Assembly: GCF_020178975.1 (NCBI RefSeq)
Contig: NZ_JAHXBU010000039.1
Coordinates: 79,212-143,211 of the forward strand
Direction: 5' to 3'
Source of the DNA: Cesiribacter sp. SM1
Lineage (GTDB): Bacteria; Bacteroidota; Bacteroidia; Cytophagales; Cyclobacteriaceae
Length of the DNA: 64,000 nt
Shown: positions 36,689-45,830 of the stretch, piece after piece
Layout of the letters: each line of letters starts with the position of its first letter
How positions within the stretch are numbered: the stretch's first letter is position 1
Notes under the pieces: generated by a model
What the model was told of the DNA's origin: nothing
The model's input: only the letters and a program-made list of their open reading frames with translations
The model's database searches: none
Position numbers and translations under genes: made by a program

Positions 36689-36970
36689 TTAGCGGTTTGT
36701 GGTGGTGGTAGGCGGTTTAGTTTGCTCTTCCTTGTTATTGGCAGGTACCTGCTTGCCGGTATTGCCGCCCGATTGTTCCTTTGCTGCCGGGGTTCTGTCA
36801 GTTCCGGCATCAGGTGCTTTTCCTGATTTTTCATTTCCGCCCTCTCCTCCTTCAGCACTTGCTCTGTTCCCGGGGTCTTTCTTCTGCGGGGGTTCGGGTG
36901 TTTTGATGCCTTTGTTTGGCTCTACACCCTCATCGTTCTGCTGTATGTTTTCTTTGTTGTTGTCTTTCAT
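36689..36970 (-). CDS. Small hydrophilic, probably disordered protein
   Basis: The 93-residue frame from ATG 36970 encodes a peptide rich in Gly, Glu, Lys, Asn, Pro and Thr, with no hydrophobic core. It opens MKDNNKENIQQNDEGVEPN and ends PTTTTNR. AGAAAG lies about 14 bases before the start. I recognise no family; it looks intrinsically disordered, as many small Bacteroidota proteins do. The opposite strand is also open here but would encode a low-complexity Cys/Ser/Leu-rich peptide, so I prefer this frame. Confidence 0.5.
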   Translation of the reverse strand: MKDNNKENIQQNDEGVEPNKGIKTPEPPQKKDPGNRASAEGGEGGNEKSGKAPDAGTDRTPAAKEQSGGNTGKQVPANNKEEQTKPPTTTTNR

Positions 36971-37110
36971 GCCTGATAGCTTTCTTTTCTACAACAACTT
37001 GCCTGCCAGGCAAATGTTGAAAGCATGCATAAAAAAGCTTTGTGTGTGGGTACATATCTGCACTGGTGCAGCAGATCCGAAGATGGGAGCCAAGCAGCAG
37101 GAGTAGGTAG

Positions 37111-38145
37111 TTATACAAAAAGCGGGTACAGTGCCTGGCTGAACGATTGGGTACGGTCTGCGGGCAGCTTATTCTGCACCACAATGCTGGCCATCTGGTT
37201 TACCATACCTTTCAGCTTAGTTTCCAGCGCCTGCGGAAAGCCTGGCGGATATAAGCTATAGCTGTAAATAGAGGAGCGCCTGCCTCCCATATTGTCCTTA
37301 AAGCGTATCAACCCACGGGTCTCGTCCAAATCGCTAAGGCCAAGGTCCAGTACCTGGCAACCAGTATTGCCAGCATGTCGAATCAGCTCACTGAACAGCA
37401 GGTTATTAGGCCGCATGTACAGATGCTCCCGGCTGGAGCAGCCCCACTTATAGTAGAGGGTATTTCCATCTCTGATAATAACAGCACTGGCCAGTAACTG
37501 CTCTCCTTTTCTTACTTCAAAAAAATAGCCCCGCTCCTGTTGTATGAACTGTTCGTACACCTGCTCAAAAAATGAAAAAGCTTGTGGTATAAGGCCTAGC
37601 TTCTCGGTGCGTAAACGGTAAAAAAGATGGTAAAACTGGTGCAGGGAGTTTCTGCTTGTGCTAATGAACACCTCCAGGTTGTTGCGCTGCGCCTTTTTTA
37701 TGCCACGCCTGAAGGAGGCCGACATATACATTTCGGGATAAGCCGTTACCTGAACCCGGTGCAGGCAAGCCGCAGCAACTGGTTTGCCAAGGAAGCGTAG
37801 CTCATGCGGGCTTGCATAGAAATCTGCCGCCTTTATCAGAATAGGAGCATTTTGGTAAAGCCTTTGCAGTGCTGCAATGTGAAGCGGAACACGATCTGGT
37901 GCAAGCTGTGGAATGGTGTAATCTGAAAAAGGCAAGCTTACCAGCTTTGGCCCAAGAAGGCCGTTTACCTTTGCAAAAAGCATGTATTCACCCCCTGGTC
38001 CGCTGGTCAGCAAAAAATGATAACCATAGTGCTGCCTGAGCAGGCGCAGCCAGTTAGTGTGATAGAACAGATGCCCCGGCCTACGCTGCTCATCAATGGC
38101 ACCGGCAAGTGTGAGCTCTGTTACTTCTATGCTTTTATCAGGCAT
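37111..38145 (-). CDS. FemAB-like GNAT acyltransferase
   Basis: The 344-residue soluble protein is of the FemAB/Acetyltransf_6 type. It has an N-terminal half with FYHTNWLRLLRQHYGY. The central signature follows: SFRRGIKKAQRNN, LFYRLRTEKLGLIPQAFSFFEQVYE, and AVIIRDGNTLYYKWGCSSREHLYMRPNNLLFSELIRHA. It then has LDLGLSDLDETRGLIRFKDNMGG. Relatives transfer amino acids or acyl groups to cell-wall or polysaccharide precursors; the acceptor here is unknown. I chose ATG 38145 over GTG 38160, since it follows the stop of the upstream reductase gene by five bases. The two are very probably one operon, suggesting a joint role in surface glycan or lipid modification. Confidence 0.8.
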   Translation of the reverse strand: MPDKSIEVTELTLAGAIDEQRRPGHLFYHTNWLRLLRQHYGYHFLLTSGPGGEYMLFAKVNGLLGPKLVSLPFSDYTIPQLAPDRVPLHIAALQRLYQNAPILIKAADFYASPHELRFLGKPVAAACLHRVQVTAYPEMYMSASFRRGIKKAQRNNLEVFISTSRNSLHQFYHLFYRLRTEKLGLIPQAFSFFEQVYEQFIQQERGYFFEVRKGEQLLASAVIIRDGNTLYYKWGCSSREHLYMRPNNLLFSELIRHAGNTGCQVLDLGLSDLDETRGLIRFKDNMGGRRSSIYSYSLYPPGFPQALETKLKGMVNQMASIVVQNKLPADRTQSFSQALYPLFV

Positions 38146-38150
38146 ACAGC

Positions 38151-39149
38151 TTAGTTCCACTCCAGGGTACTTCTGGTTTGCCAGTAGCTTTCTGCAGGCT
38201 CCTGCAGGGCAGATAGCCGCTCAAGCTGGCTGGTATTCAATTTTAAAGTAAGGGCTTTCAGGTTTGACTGCAGCTGGGCTGTGGTAGCCGCACCACTAAG
38301 CACCACATCGGCCCAGGGCTTTGCCAGAATTGCAGCAAGCGCAATGGCATCGGCAGGGCAGCCTGTTTCCTGGCTTACTTCCTGCAAAACTGCTAGCTTT
38401 TGAGCAAAAGCAGGATCGGTATTACGGTGGGTAAGGCGTCCGTTTGCAAGACCTTCCTTAATAATAACCCCCCAACCGGCAGCATGTGCTTCGGCAAGCG
38501 CATCGCCGGCTGCCTGCTCCAGCAGGTTCCAGGTAGCTTGCACGGTTTCAAAGAGCTGCTCTCCATCGTAACGAATGGCCTGTGCCTTTCTGATGGCCTC
38601 TGCCTGGCGTGGTCCGCTCACGGTAAGGCCAATGTGCATGCCATGCATTTTAAGCGCATGCAGCCTGTCAAGCACCAGGCGGTTCTCCAGCACACCGGAT
38701 TCCAGCGTTACCGAGTGAATCTGGTACAGCTTCAGGTAGCCGCCCAGCAAAAGATTACTTTCTTCCCGCTGCTTATCCAGCTGCGTAATAGAGTGCTGCT
38801 TTACCTCGTGCTCCTCGGCCTTTACCTGCCAGTTTGCGGTATAGGTATAGCCCCATTTGGAGCCAACAATCACCTCGCTTTCCGGTATGTTACGTTCTCT
38901 AAGCCAGCTTCCTAAAAATTTCTCAGCACGCCCGTAAGAGCGTGCCGTATCAAAGTACCTGATACCCCTTCGCCAGGCCTCATCCAGCACCTGCCGGTTA
39001 TGCTCCTCCAGGGCAGCTGTGTTATGCTTGCCCTGCAGATCTTCCATATGGCCTATATTGATGTAACCAGGCCGCCCAAGGGCGGCCAGTCCAAGGCCAA
39101 TACGCGATACCCGTAGTTCTGAAGAAGTAATTTTGCGATTATGCATCAT
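38151..39149 (-). CDS. Aldo/keto reductase
   Basis: The 332-residue NAD(P)H-dependent oxidoreductase has a TIM-barrel fold. The catalytic tetrad is visible as Asp and Tyr in FDTARSYGRAE, Lys in GSKWGY and His in YQIHSV. The phosphate-binding C-terminal part reads VVLSGAATTAQLQSNL. The N-terminus VSRIGLGLAALGRPGYIN is of the broad AKR type rather than the glucose-reductase type. The substrate cannot be named. The gene lies ten bases after the YccF gene and five bases before the FemAB-like gene, so the three form a likely transcription unit. Confidence 0.9.
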   Translation of the reverse strand: MMHNRKITSSELRVSRIGLGLAALGRPGYINIGHMEDLQGKHNTAALEEHNRQVLDEAWRRGIRYFDTARSYGRAEKFLGSWLRERNIPESEVIVGSKWGYTYTANWQVKAEEHEVKQHSITQLDKQREESNLLLGGYLKLYQIHSVTLESGVLENRLVLDRLHALKMHGMHIGLTVSGPRQAEAIRKAQAIRYDGEQLFETVQATWNLLEQAAGDALAEAHAAGWGVIIKEGLANGRLTHRNTDPAFAQKLAVLQEVSQETGCPADAIALAAILAKPWADVVLSGAATTAQLQSNLKALTLKLNTSQLERLSALQEPAESYWQTRSTLEWN

Positions 39150-39159
39150 AGATTATGCA

Positions 39160-39555
39160 TCATAATTGTTTGCCCTGTGCTATTCTACGAATTTCGTAAC
39201 CAAAGGGCGTAAATGATAAAACAGCCAGCTTCATATGCTGGCGGGCAAATGGAATTCCGATAATGGTAATTGCCAAAAGCAGAGCAAAGATAGCATGGGT
39301 AAGCGCTACCCAAATGCCTCCCACCAGTATCCACACAATATTCATAATGGTGGAGAGGCAGCCTCCTGTTTGCCGGGTCTGCACCACTTCTCTCCCAAAG
39401 GGAGTAAGCGCAAGACCCGCCAGCTTAAATGCCTGCAGGCCAAAGGGTATCCCGATAATGGTAAGGCAAAGAATAAGACCGCCGATCAGATATTCCAGAA
39501 AAATAAATATTCCTCCGCCAAGAATAATCCAAAGTACATTTCCAAGCGTTTTCAT
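39160..39555 (-). CDS. YccF-domain inner-membrane protein
   Basis: The 131-residue protein contains two copies of the YccF module: a hydrophobic stretch followed by TIIGIPFGLQAFKLAGLALTPFG and, later, TIIGIPFARQHMKLAVLSFTPFG. It has four predicted membrane segments. The function of this family is unknown. Confidence 0.92.
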   Translation of the reverse strand: MKTLGNVLWIILGGGIFIFLEYLIGGLILCLTIIGIPFGLQAFKLAGLALTPFGREVVQTRQTGGCLSTIMNIVWILVGGIWVALTHAIFALLLAITIIGIPFARQHMKLAVLSFTPFGYEIRRIAQGKQL

Positions 39556-39642
39556 CCTATCTGGTATATCTTTGCATTGAACATAAAAGCTTCCGGCGTA
39601 TCAATTTGTTATTTGCCAAACTATGCTGGCAGCTATTTAAAT

Positions 39643-40560
39643 ATGGAACACAAAAAAGCGACAGATAAAACAAGTATCAAAGAAAGCCGCCGCCGGTTAG
39701 AGTTTCTGGTAAAGCTAATTCTTTTTGTTGGAGTTGTTGTATGGCGCATTTATTATCCTGATCTGCTGGAGCAGGACTATGGCATTCCGCGCAACCTCAT
39801 TAGTGCTGTTACATTTTATCTTACTGCACACATCATTATCTCCTTCAGCCGCTTAACGCTGGTTGCCATTTACCTGCGCCGCCGGCAGCGGCAAATCGAC
39901 TATCGTGATAATTTCATCATCGGCATTAACCAGATTGCCTCTATTCTTTCATTCATGGCGCTGGTATTCAGTGCATTTTTCCTGTTTGAGATATCACCCA
40001 AGGACTTTGTAACCTCTATCTCCATTTTTGCAGCTGCCATTGCCATCCTGTTCAAGGATTACATCAACAACATGATCAATGGACTTATCCTGATGTTTTC
40101 CAGCCACTTAAGCATCGACGACTATGTTGGCATCGGTAACTACCGTGGCCGAATCATAGACATTACACTCATGAATGTGCACCTGCTCACCGATGATGAT
40201 GATGTGATCTACGTTGCCAACAGCACCATTCTTACCAGCAACATTGTAAACTTTACCATACGCAACCATAGAAAGCTAATTATCGAATTTGCCCTTCAGC
40301 CCGATAAGATCGAAGGGCTTAATGAGCTGGAAACCCACCTGGTGAACTCCCTGGATGAATGGAAAGCGCAGATGTTACCGGAGTCCGCTCACCTGCGGGT
40401 GGTAGACATTAACACCTCTACGGTACTCATCAAATTTCAGCTTATTTTACAGCGCACCAACCGCCGGCTGGAGCGCGATATACGCCGGCACCTGAACTGG
40501 CAAATCATCAGCTACATCAATGAGCGTAAAAAAACAGAAAGCCTCAACCCCCAAACCTGA
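39643..40560 (+). CDS. MscS-family mechanosensitive channel
   Basis: The 305-residue protein starts at ATG 39643 (MEHKKATDKTSIKES). It has four membrane segments, the last of which (SISIFAAAIAILFKDYINNMINGLILMF) is the pore-lining helix. The beta domain follows with the MscS motif DDYVGIGNYRGRIIDITLMNVHLLTDDDDVIYVANS. It is expected to open under membrane tension and release solutes in osmotic downshock. The open frame continues upstream over the YccF gene, but homology starts only after the chosen ATG. It overlaps the next gene by 41 bases. Confidence 0.9.
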   Translation: MEHKKATDKTSIKESRRRLEFLVKLILFVGVVVWRIYYPDLLEQDYGIPRNLISAVTFYLTAHIIISFSRLTLVAIYLRRRQRQIDYRDNFIIGINQIASILSFMALVFSAFFLFEISPKDFVTSISIFAAAIAILFKDYINNMINGLILMFSSHLSIDDYVGIGNYRGRIIDITLMNVHLLTDDDDVIYVANSTILTSNIVNFTIRNHRKLIIEFALQPDKIEGLNELETHLVNSLDEWKAQMLPESAHLRVVDINTSTVLIKFQLILQRTNRRLERDIRRHLNWQIISYINERKKTESLNPQT

Positions 40561-40885
40561 TAATTTTTTTGAGGATGTATATGCCGTGGTGAGGCTTATA
40601 CCCGCTGGCAGGGTAAGCAGCTATGGCGCCATTGCCCGCTACCTGGGCCGCAGTGGCAGTGCCAGAATGGTAGGCTGGGCGCTTAATAACGCCCTGGTAC
40701 TGCACGATGTACCTGCCCAGCGGGTGGTAAACCGCGAGGGCCGTTTAAGCGGTAAAATTCATTTTGGCAGCCCCACCCGCATGCAGGAACTCCTGGAAGC
40801 CGAAGGCATAAAAGTTGAAAACGACCAGGTAGTGGATTTTAAGGAGCGCTTCTGGGACCCGGAGCTGGAGCTGGGAAGTACTTAA
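40520..40885 (+). CDS. Alkyltransferase-like (ATL) DNA-binding protein, MGMT family
   Basis: The 121-residue protein matches the DNA-binding domain of O6-alkylguanine alkyltransferase (VYAVVRLIPAGRVSSYGAIARYLG, ARMVGWALNN). The reactive cysteine motif PCHR is replaced by PAQR (Q67), so it cannot accept the alkyl group. ATL proteins of this kind flag alkylated bases for nucleotide excision repair. It overlaps the MscS gene by 41 bases in another frame, so translational coupling is likely. Confidence 0.92.
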   Translation: MSVKKQKASTPKPDNFFEDVYAVVRLIPAGRVSSYGAIARYLGRSGSARMVGWALNNALVLHDVPAQRVVNREGRLSGKIHFGSPTRMQELLEAEGIKVENDQVVDFKERFWDPELELGST

Positions 40886-40945
40886 TGTGCTGATTTGCTC
40901 ATTTAAGGAATAACAGAACAGCCAATGCAGGTGCCTCACTCACTC

Positions 40946-41620
40946 TCACTCACTCACCAAATACGGCTCAATCACCTCCGTCCAGATCCTGTAGCCCTTA
41001 GCGTTCATGTGCAGCTTGTCTTCTAAAAATATATCGGCTTTAGGATTGCCGCTTTCGTCGAGCATAGGGTTATATATATCGATGTACTGAGCATTGGGCT
41101 TGTCTTTCAGATAGTCTTTAACCAGGGCATTTGCCTCTTCCAGCACCGGCATGTACTGCTCCCTGCTGGGGCTTGGTTTCATGGATACAAAGGCTATTGG
41201 CACCCGGGGCATTTCTGCTCTGATTCCCTCAAATACTTTCTGAAAACGCTGCAGCAGCTCCTCGGCACTGATGTTTCCACCAGCAACATCGTTCTCGCCG
41301 GAGTAAATAATGATCTGCTTTGGCTTGTAAGGCAACACAATATCGTTCAGGTAGTAATCCAGGTCTCTTAGGGTAGAACCGCCAAAGCCCCTGTTCAGCA
41401 CTGTGCGCTCAGGAAAATCGCTTTCAAGGCTTTTCCACATACGGATCGAGGAGCTTCCTACAAATAAGATTGCATCCTGCGGCGGCGGATTTTGCTTATC
41501 CTGCTCTTTAAAGTTCTGGATTTCCTGCCAGAAGGGCGGTTTGCTAAGCTGTGCACAGGCAGGTAAAATAAGGCAGCTGCATATCAGCAAAAAAATAAGG
41601 AAGTACGGAAGCTTTTTCAT
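40946..41620 (-). CDS. SGNH/GDSL-type exported esterase
   Basis: The 224-residue protein has a signal segment (MKKLPYFLIFLLICSCLILPACA); a lipobox could be present at LILPAC. SGNH blocks are clear: FVGSSSIRMW (block I, nucleophile Ser), RGFGGSTLRD (block II), IIIYSGENDV (block III) and DKLHMNAKGY (block V, catalytic Asp and His). The family includes platelet-activating-factor-acetylhydrolase-like esterases acting on acetylated sugars or lipids. The substrate is unknown. The gene converges with the ATL gene. Confidence 0.9.
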   Translation of the reverse strand: MKKLPYFLIFLLICSCLILPACAQLSKPPFWQEIQNFKEQDKQNPPPQDAILFVGSSSIRMWKSLESDFPERTVLNRGFGGSTLRDLDYYLNDIVLPYKPKQIIIYSGENDVAGGNISAEELLQRFQKVFEGIRAEMPRVPIAFVSMKPSPSREQYMPVLEEANALVKDYLKDKPNAQYIDIYNPMLDESGNPKADIFLEDKLHMNAKGYRIWTEVIEPYLVSE

Positions 41621-41781
41621 ATTAAAGTTTAAACACCTTTATAGGCAACAGACGATGGTTTATCGCCTGAAGATGGAAATTAAAAAATTTTAACCCTGCC
41701 GGCTTGGCACTGCACAGGAGCCCGGACAGCCCTGCCGGAAATAACAGAACACAAACAACATTCCCTGCGCTACCCCACTCC

Positions 41782-43251
41782 CTACACATTTGCAAGCCTA
41801 CGGCCTGCACCCAGTGAGATCAGCCACAGGCCTATCAGCATCAGGGCTCCGTTTAGCAACAAGATAAAAAAACCAAACTTAAAGCCACCAAACCACTCTT
41901 CTGAATTATAATCGATAATAAAGGAAAGCACCGGCGCCAGCACACAAACCAGGGGAGCCCAGCCGTCTCTGATGCTTCTCTTTGTTAATATACCAAACAT
42001 GAACAAGCCAAGCAAAGGACCATAGGTAAAGCCAGCTGCTTTGAACAGCACTGTTATTACACTTCTGTCGTTAAGGGCATTAAAAAGTACAATCACCAGC
42101 AGGGTAAGAATCGAAAAGCCAATGTGCACCAGCAGGCGGGTACGCTGCTTACCGGCTTCTTCCGTTCGTTTCTCAAAGCCCAGAATATCTACACAAAAAG
42201 AAGTAGTAAGGGCTGTAAGGGCAGAGTCGGCAGAGCTGTAAGCTGCCGCTATAATGCCCAGCAGGAATAAAATACCCGCCAGCGGCGGAAAATAGTTCAG
42301 GGCCAGCAGGGGGTAAAGGCTGTCGCTGCGCTCGGGCAGCGCAATGCCTTTGGTCTCTACATACAGGTACAGCATGGCGCCCAGGGTGAGGAAAACAAGG
42401 TTGGCAAACACCAGCACAACCGTAAACCAGAACATGTTTTTCTGGGCATCACCCAGGGTACGCACGGTCAGGTTTTTCTGCATCATATCCTGGTCAAGGC
42501 CAGTCATTACAATGGCTATGAAAGCACCCGATATAAACTGTTTCCAGAAATAGTTGGGGCTGTTCACATCATCGAAGAAAAATATCTTGGAAAAGCGGCT
42601 CTCTTCTACGGCACTCACCAGCCCGCCAAGGCCCATACCCAGCTCCTGCCCGATCAGGTAAATACTAACCCCCACAGCCAGCAGCATAAACAAGGTTTGC
42701 AGGGTATCGGTAAAAACAATGGTTTTGATGCCCCCTTTAAATGTATAGAGCCAGATGAGTACAATGGTAACGGCCACTGTAACAAAAAATGGCACATCCC
42801 ATGCATCGAAAACAGCCAGCTGCAATACGTTGGCTGCCAGGTACAAACGAAAGCTGGAGCCAATCATGCGGGAGACCAGGAAGAAAGCTGCCCCGGTTTT
42901 ATACGACCAAAAGCCAAAACGTTCTTCCAGATATCCATAAATACTTACTAAATTGAGGCGATAATAGAGCGGCAGCAGCACCAGGCCTATAACAGCGTAG
43001 CCAACTACATAACCCAGCACTACCTGAAAATAGCTGAAAAAGCTGGTTCCGACCTCTCCCGGTATGGAGATAAAAGTAACCCCGCTTAAAGATGCACCGA
43101 TCATGCCAAAGGCTACCAGGTACCAGGGGCTCTGCCGGTTTGCTGTAAAAAAAGTTTTGTTGTCGGACTCCCCGCGGGAGGTTAACCAGGCAATAAAGAT
43201 CAGGAGCAGAAAGTAGGCCACAATAATGCCAACAACCAAAGCAGGACTCAT
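41782..43251 (-). CDS. Sodium:solute symporter (SSS family)
   Basis: The 489-residue protein has about 13 membrane helices. The N-terminal region includes FFTANRQSPWYLVAFGMIGASLSGVTFISIPG, with Leu/Tyr/Gly-rich helices after it (LVSRMIGSSFRLYLAANVLQ) and the later AAAYSSADSALTALTTSF, where the SADSA segment is the sodium-site region of the family. It resembles the sialic acid / proline / glucose symporter subgroup rather than the acetate subgroup. It lies alone, convergent with no partner, and is divergent from clpS. Confidence 0.9.
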   Translation of the reverse strand: MSPALVVGIIVAYFLLLIFIAWLTSRGESDNKTFFTANRQSPWYLVAFGMIGASLSGVTFISIPGEVGTSFFSYFQVVLGYVVGYAVIGLVLLPLYYRLNLVSIYGYLEERFGFWSYKTGAAFFLVSRMIGSSFRLYLAANVLQLAVFDAWDVPFFVTVAVTIVLIWLYTFKGGIKTIVFTDTLQTLFMLLAVGVSIYLIGQELGMGLGGLVSAVEESRFSKIFFFDDVNSPNYFWKQFISGAFIAIVMTGLDQDMMQKNLTVRTLGDAQKNMFWFTVVLVFANLVFLTLGAMLYLYVETKGIALPERSDSLYPLLALNYFPPLAGILFLLGIIAAAYSSADSALTALTTSFCVDILGFEKRTEEAGKQRTRLLVHIGFSILTLLVIVLFNALNDRSVITVLFKAAGFTYGPLLGLFMFGILTKRSIRDGWAPLVCVLAPVLSFIIDYNSEEWFGGFKFGFFILLLNGALMLIGLWLISLGAGRRLANV

Positions 43252-43320
43252 ATCGTAACAAAGAGGTAAAGAGTAAAATTGAACATTATTCCTTATTTTG
43301 CCAACTTAAAGGCTTAAAGT

Positions 43321-43602
43321 ATGAAGTTTACAACCGCTTACGAAGAAGAGGTCGAGGTACTTGAAGTAGTAGTGGATGTAGATGAGCGAGACCTGATGGT
43401 CTATAACGACGACTACAACACCTTCGACCATGTAACCAACACACTTGTGCGTGTATGCAAACACGATTTGCAGCAGGCAGAACAATGCACCTGGCTCATC
43501 CACTACAAGGGCAAGTGCTCTGTAAAAAAAGGCAGTTACGAAGACCTCAAACCCATGCGTGACGGCATCCGCGAAGCAGGCATTGATGCTAAAATTATTT
43601 AA
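43321..43602 (+). CDS. clpS: ATP-dependent Clp protease adaptor ClpS
   Basis: The 93-residue protein has the ClpS core LMVYNDDYNTFDHVTNTLVRVC, then WLIHYKGKCSVKKGSYEDLKPMRDGIREAG. ClpS delivers N-degron substrates to ClpAP. The acidic N-terminal extension binds the chaperone in known relatives. It stands alone with its own terminator. Confidence 0.93.
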   Translation: MKFTTAYEEEVEVLEVVVDVDERDLMVYNDDYNTFDHVTNTLVRVCKHDLQQAEQCTWLIHYKGKCSVKKGSYEDLKPMRDGIREAGIDAKII

Positions 43603-43626
43603 TTTTTCAACCCCTTTAAATTACCC

Positions 43627-43652
43627 GGCCTGATTTGCTTCAGGCTTTTTTT
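43627..43652 (+). terminator. Intrinsic terminator after clpS
   Basis: GCCTGA (43628-43633) pairs with TCAGGC (43640-43645) around a six-base loop, and seven T residues follow. It starts 25 bases after the stop. Confidence 0.85.
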
Positions 43653-43791
43653 GTATGCACTATCCAGAGTAAAGAATGGCTGATACTCCGTAAAATAGAC
43701 CGTTTTTAAGGGTTTTCCACCCTCTTTAGCCCCACATTCGGCGAATGTTTTTATCAGATATTATGTTGATATAACAGCAAAAAAGTACAAA

Positions 43792-44430
43792 ATGCAATAC
43801 CCATCTCAGCATATAGAAAAAGCCGTAGAAGAGATCTCTAAATTACCCGGCATAGGCCGCAAAACAGCCCTGCGCCTTGCTCTGCACCTGCTGCGCCGCG
43901 AAGAAACAGAAACCAGCGCACTGGCACAGGCACTCATAGACCTGCGCACCAAAACCCGCAACTGCAGCAACTGCCATAACCTGGCCGACAGCGAAATCTG
44001 CAGCATATGCGCCAACCCACGCCGCGATGCATCTGTTATTTGCGTAGTAGAAAACCCGCAGGATGTAATGGCTATTGAAAATACAGCACAATACCATGGT
44101 CTCTACCATGTTCTAGGAGGTGTTATATCGCCTATTGAAGGTGTAGGCCCCTCAGACCTGCGCATTGATTCCCTGGTGAACCGAGTGGCTGGTGGCAACT
44201 CAGCCGGCGGCGGCCCCAAAGAAATAATTCTGGCCATTAGCCCAACCATGGAAGGCGATACCACTGCTTTTTACCTTACCCGCAAGCTTAAGCCATTTGG
44301 CATACGCATCAGCTCCATTGCCCGTGGCGTACCTGTTGGCGGAGAGCTGGAGTATACCGACGAAATTACGCTGGGCCGCAGCATTTTAAGCCGCACCCTT
44401 TACAACACCAGCGGAGAAGATAAAGAGTAA
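43792..44430 (+). CDS. recR: Recombination mediator RecR
   Basis: The 212-residue protein has the helix-hairpin-helix motif [17 protein letters not shown] at the start, a C4 zinc finger ([16 protein letters not shown]) near residues 60-75, and a Toprim domain ([31 protein letters not shown]). RecR acts with RecO and RecF to load RecA at gaps. It is typically 200 residues, in agreement. A terminator follows. Confidence 0.95.
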   Translation: MQYPSQHIEKAVEEISKLPGIGRKTALRLALHLLRREETETSALAQALIDLRTKTRNCSNCHNLADSEICSICANPRRDASVICVVENPQDVMAIENTAQYHGLYHVLGGVISPIEGVGPSDLRIDSLVNRVAGGNSAGGGPKEIILAISPTMEGDTTAFYLTRKLKPFGIRISSIARGVPVGGELEYTDEITLGRSILSRTLYNTSGEDKE

Positions 44431-44457
44431 GCCGCAGCACCTGGTCCCGCCATTGTT

Positions 44458-44497
44458 GTTCCCGATTTGCCTAAAGCGCATAATCGGGATTTTTTTT
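44458..44497 (+). terminator. Intrinsic terminator after recR
   Basis: TCCCGATT (44460-44467) pairs with AATCGGGA (44482-44489) around a 14-base loop, followed by eight T residues. It ends 67 bases after the recR stop. Confidence 0.85.
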
Positions 44498-44630
44498 ATC
44501 CTGCTCCAATATGGGAGCAAACACATATTAAATATAAAGATCCACAATATCAGGCAATAGCACATATACATTTGAGTTGATTTAGTAACTTGGGGCCGAA
44601 TATTTAATTAGCGCCTAAAACAACCCCAGT

Positions 44631-45827
44631 ATGAATCTCTTAAGTGAGCGTATTGCCAACCTGGAAGAGTCGGCTACCATTGCAATGGCCACCAAAGCCC
44701 GGGAGTACAAAGAAAAAGGCATTCAAATCATTAACCTTAGCCTTGGCGAACCCGATTTCCCTACCCCGGGGTACATCAACGAGGCAGCCAAAGAGGCCAT
44801 CGACAGCGGTAAGTACTTTACCTACCCTCCTGTACCAGGCTACCTTGATCTGCGCGAAGCCCTTGCCCAAAAGCTGCAGAAAGAAAACGGCATTAAGTGT
44901 ACTGCCGCCAACATCGTAGTAAGCACCGGTGCCAAGCAGTCTATTGCCAATGTGGTGATGTGCCTGGTAAACCCCGGCGACGAGGTTATTGTGTACACCC
45001 CATACTGGGTGAGCTATAAAGCTATTGTAGAGCTGGCCGGCGGTGTTTGTGTGGAGATCAAGGGCAGCATAGAAGAAAACTACAAAGCCTCTGCCGAACA
45101 GCTGAAGGCAGCCATTACCCCACGCACTAAAGCGGTGGTATACTCTTCGCCAAGCAACCCTACCGGCGCTGTTTTCACAAAAGAAGAAATAGCTGCTATT
45201 GCAGGAGTACTCAAGGATCATCCGAACATCATGATCATTGCCGACGAAATCTATGAGTACATTAATTTCCAGGGCGATCATGTAAGCCTGGGCGCCTTCC
45301 CCGAGGTAGCCGATCGTGTTGCCACGGTAAATGGCTTTTCTAAAGGCTACGCCATGACTGGCTGGCGCATTGGTTATGTTTGTGCTCCAAAGTGGCTGGC
45401 CGACGCCTGCAATAAAATGCAGGGACAGTTTACCTCTGCCACCAGCAGCATAACCCAGCGTGCAGCACTGGCAGCCGTTAAAGGCGGTCTGGAAGCCCCC
45501 TCCAAAATGCGCGACGCCTACCTGCGCCGCCGCGACCTGGTACTGGGCCTGCTGAAGGAGATCCCCGGCCTGAAAACATATGTACCGAACGGTGCCTTCT
45601 ACATCATGCCTGATGTTAGCTCCTACTTTGGCAAAAGCCATGAAGGATCAACCATTAAAGATGCCGACGATCTGGCCCTGTTCCTGATTGATCATGCGCA
45701 TGTATCGCTGGTATCCGGTGGTGCATTTGGTGCTCCTGAAAGCATTCGCATTTCTTATGCTGCTTCTGATGATGACCTGCGCGAAGCTATGAAACGCATT
45801 AAAAACGCTCTTGCACTGCTCAGCTAA
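44631..45827 (+). CDS. Class I PLP-dependent aminotransferase (aspartate aminotransferase-like)
   Basis: The 398-residue enzyme is of the aspC-type subgroup. It has SLGEPDFPTPGYINEAAKEAI near the start, STGAKQSIANV, then SPSNPTGAVF, ADEIYEYINF, and the PLP-lysine K238 in NGFSKGYAMTGWRIGY. It transfers the amino group of aspartate to 2-oxoglutarate in the likely reaction. The ATG at 44631 fits the family start. The gene is followed after three bases by a carbohydrate kinase-like gene, probably cotranscribed. Confidence 0.93.
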   Translation: MNLLSERIANLEESATIAMATKAREYKEKGIQIINLSLGEPDFPTPGYINEAAKEAIDSGKYFTYPPVPGYLDLREALAQKLQKENGIKCTAANIVVSTGAKQSIANVVMCLVNPGDEVIVYTPYWVSYKAIVELAGGVCVEIKGSIEENYKASAEQLKAAITPRTKAVVYSSPSNPTGAVFTKEEIAAIAGVLKDHPNIMIIADEIYEYINFQGDHVSLGAFPEVADRVATVNGFSKGYAMTGWRIGYVCAPKWLADACNKMQGQFTSATSSITQRAALAAVKGGLEAPSKMRDAYLRRRDLVLGLLKEIPGLKTYVPNGAFYIMPDVSSYFGKSHEGSTIKDADDLALFLIDHAHVSLVSGGAFGAPESIRISYAASDDDLREAMKRIKNALALLS

Positions 45828-45830
45828 AGA

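Noticed and set aside
36699..37106. Plus-strand open frame of 135 codons opposite the 93-residue protein
   Set aside because: The translation is low-complexity Ser/Cys/Leu/Phe-rich, typical of the reverse of a hydrophilic gene, and it runs into the end of the FemAB-like gene.
44640..45641. 333-codon open frame on the minus strand opposite the aminotransferase
   Set aside because: It mirrors the codon pattern of a clear aminotransferase on the plus strand and shows no family motif.
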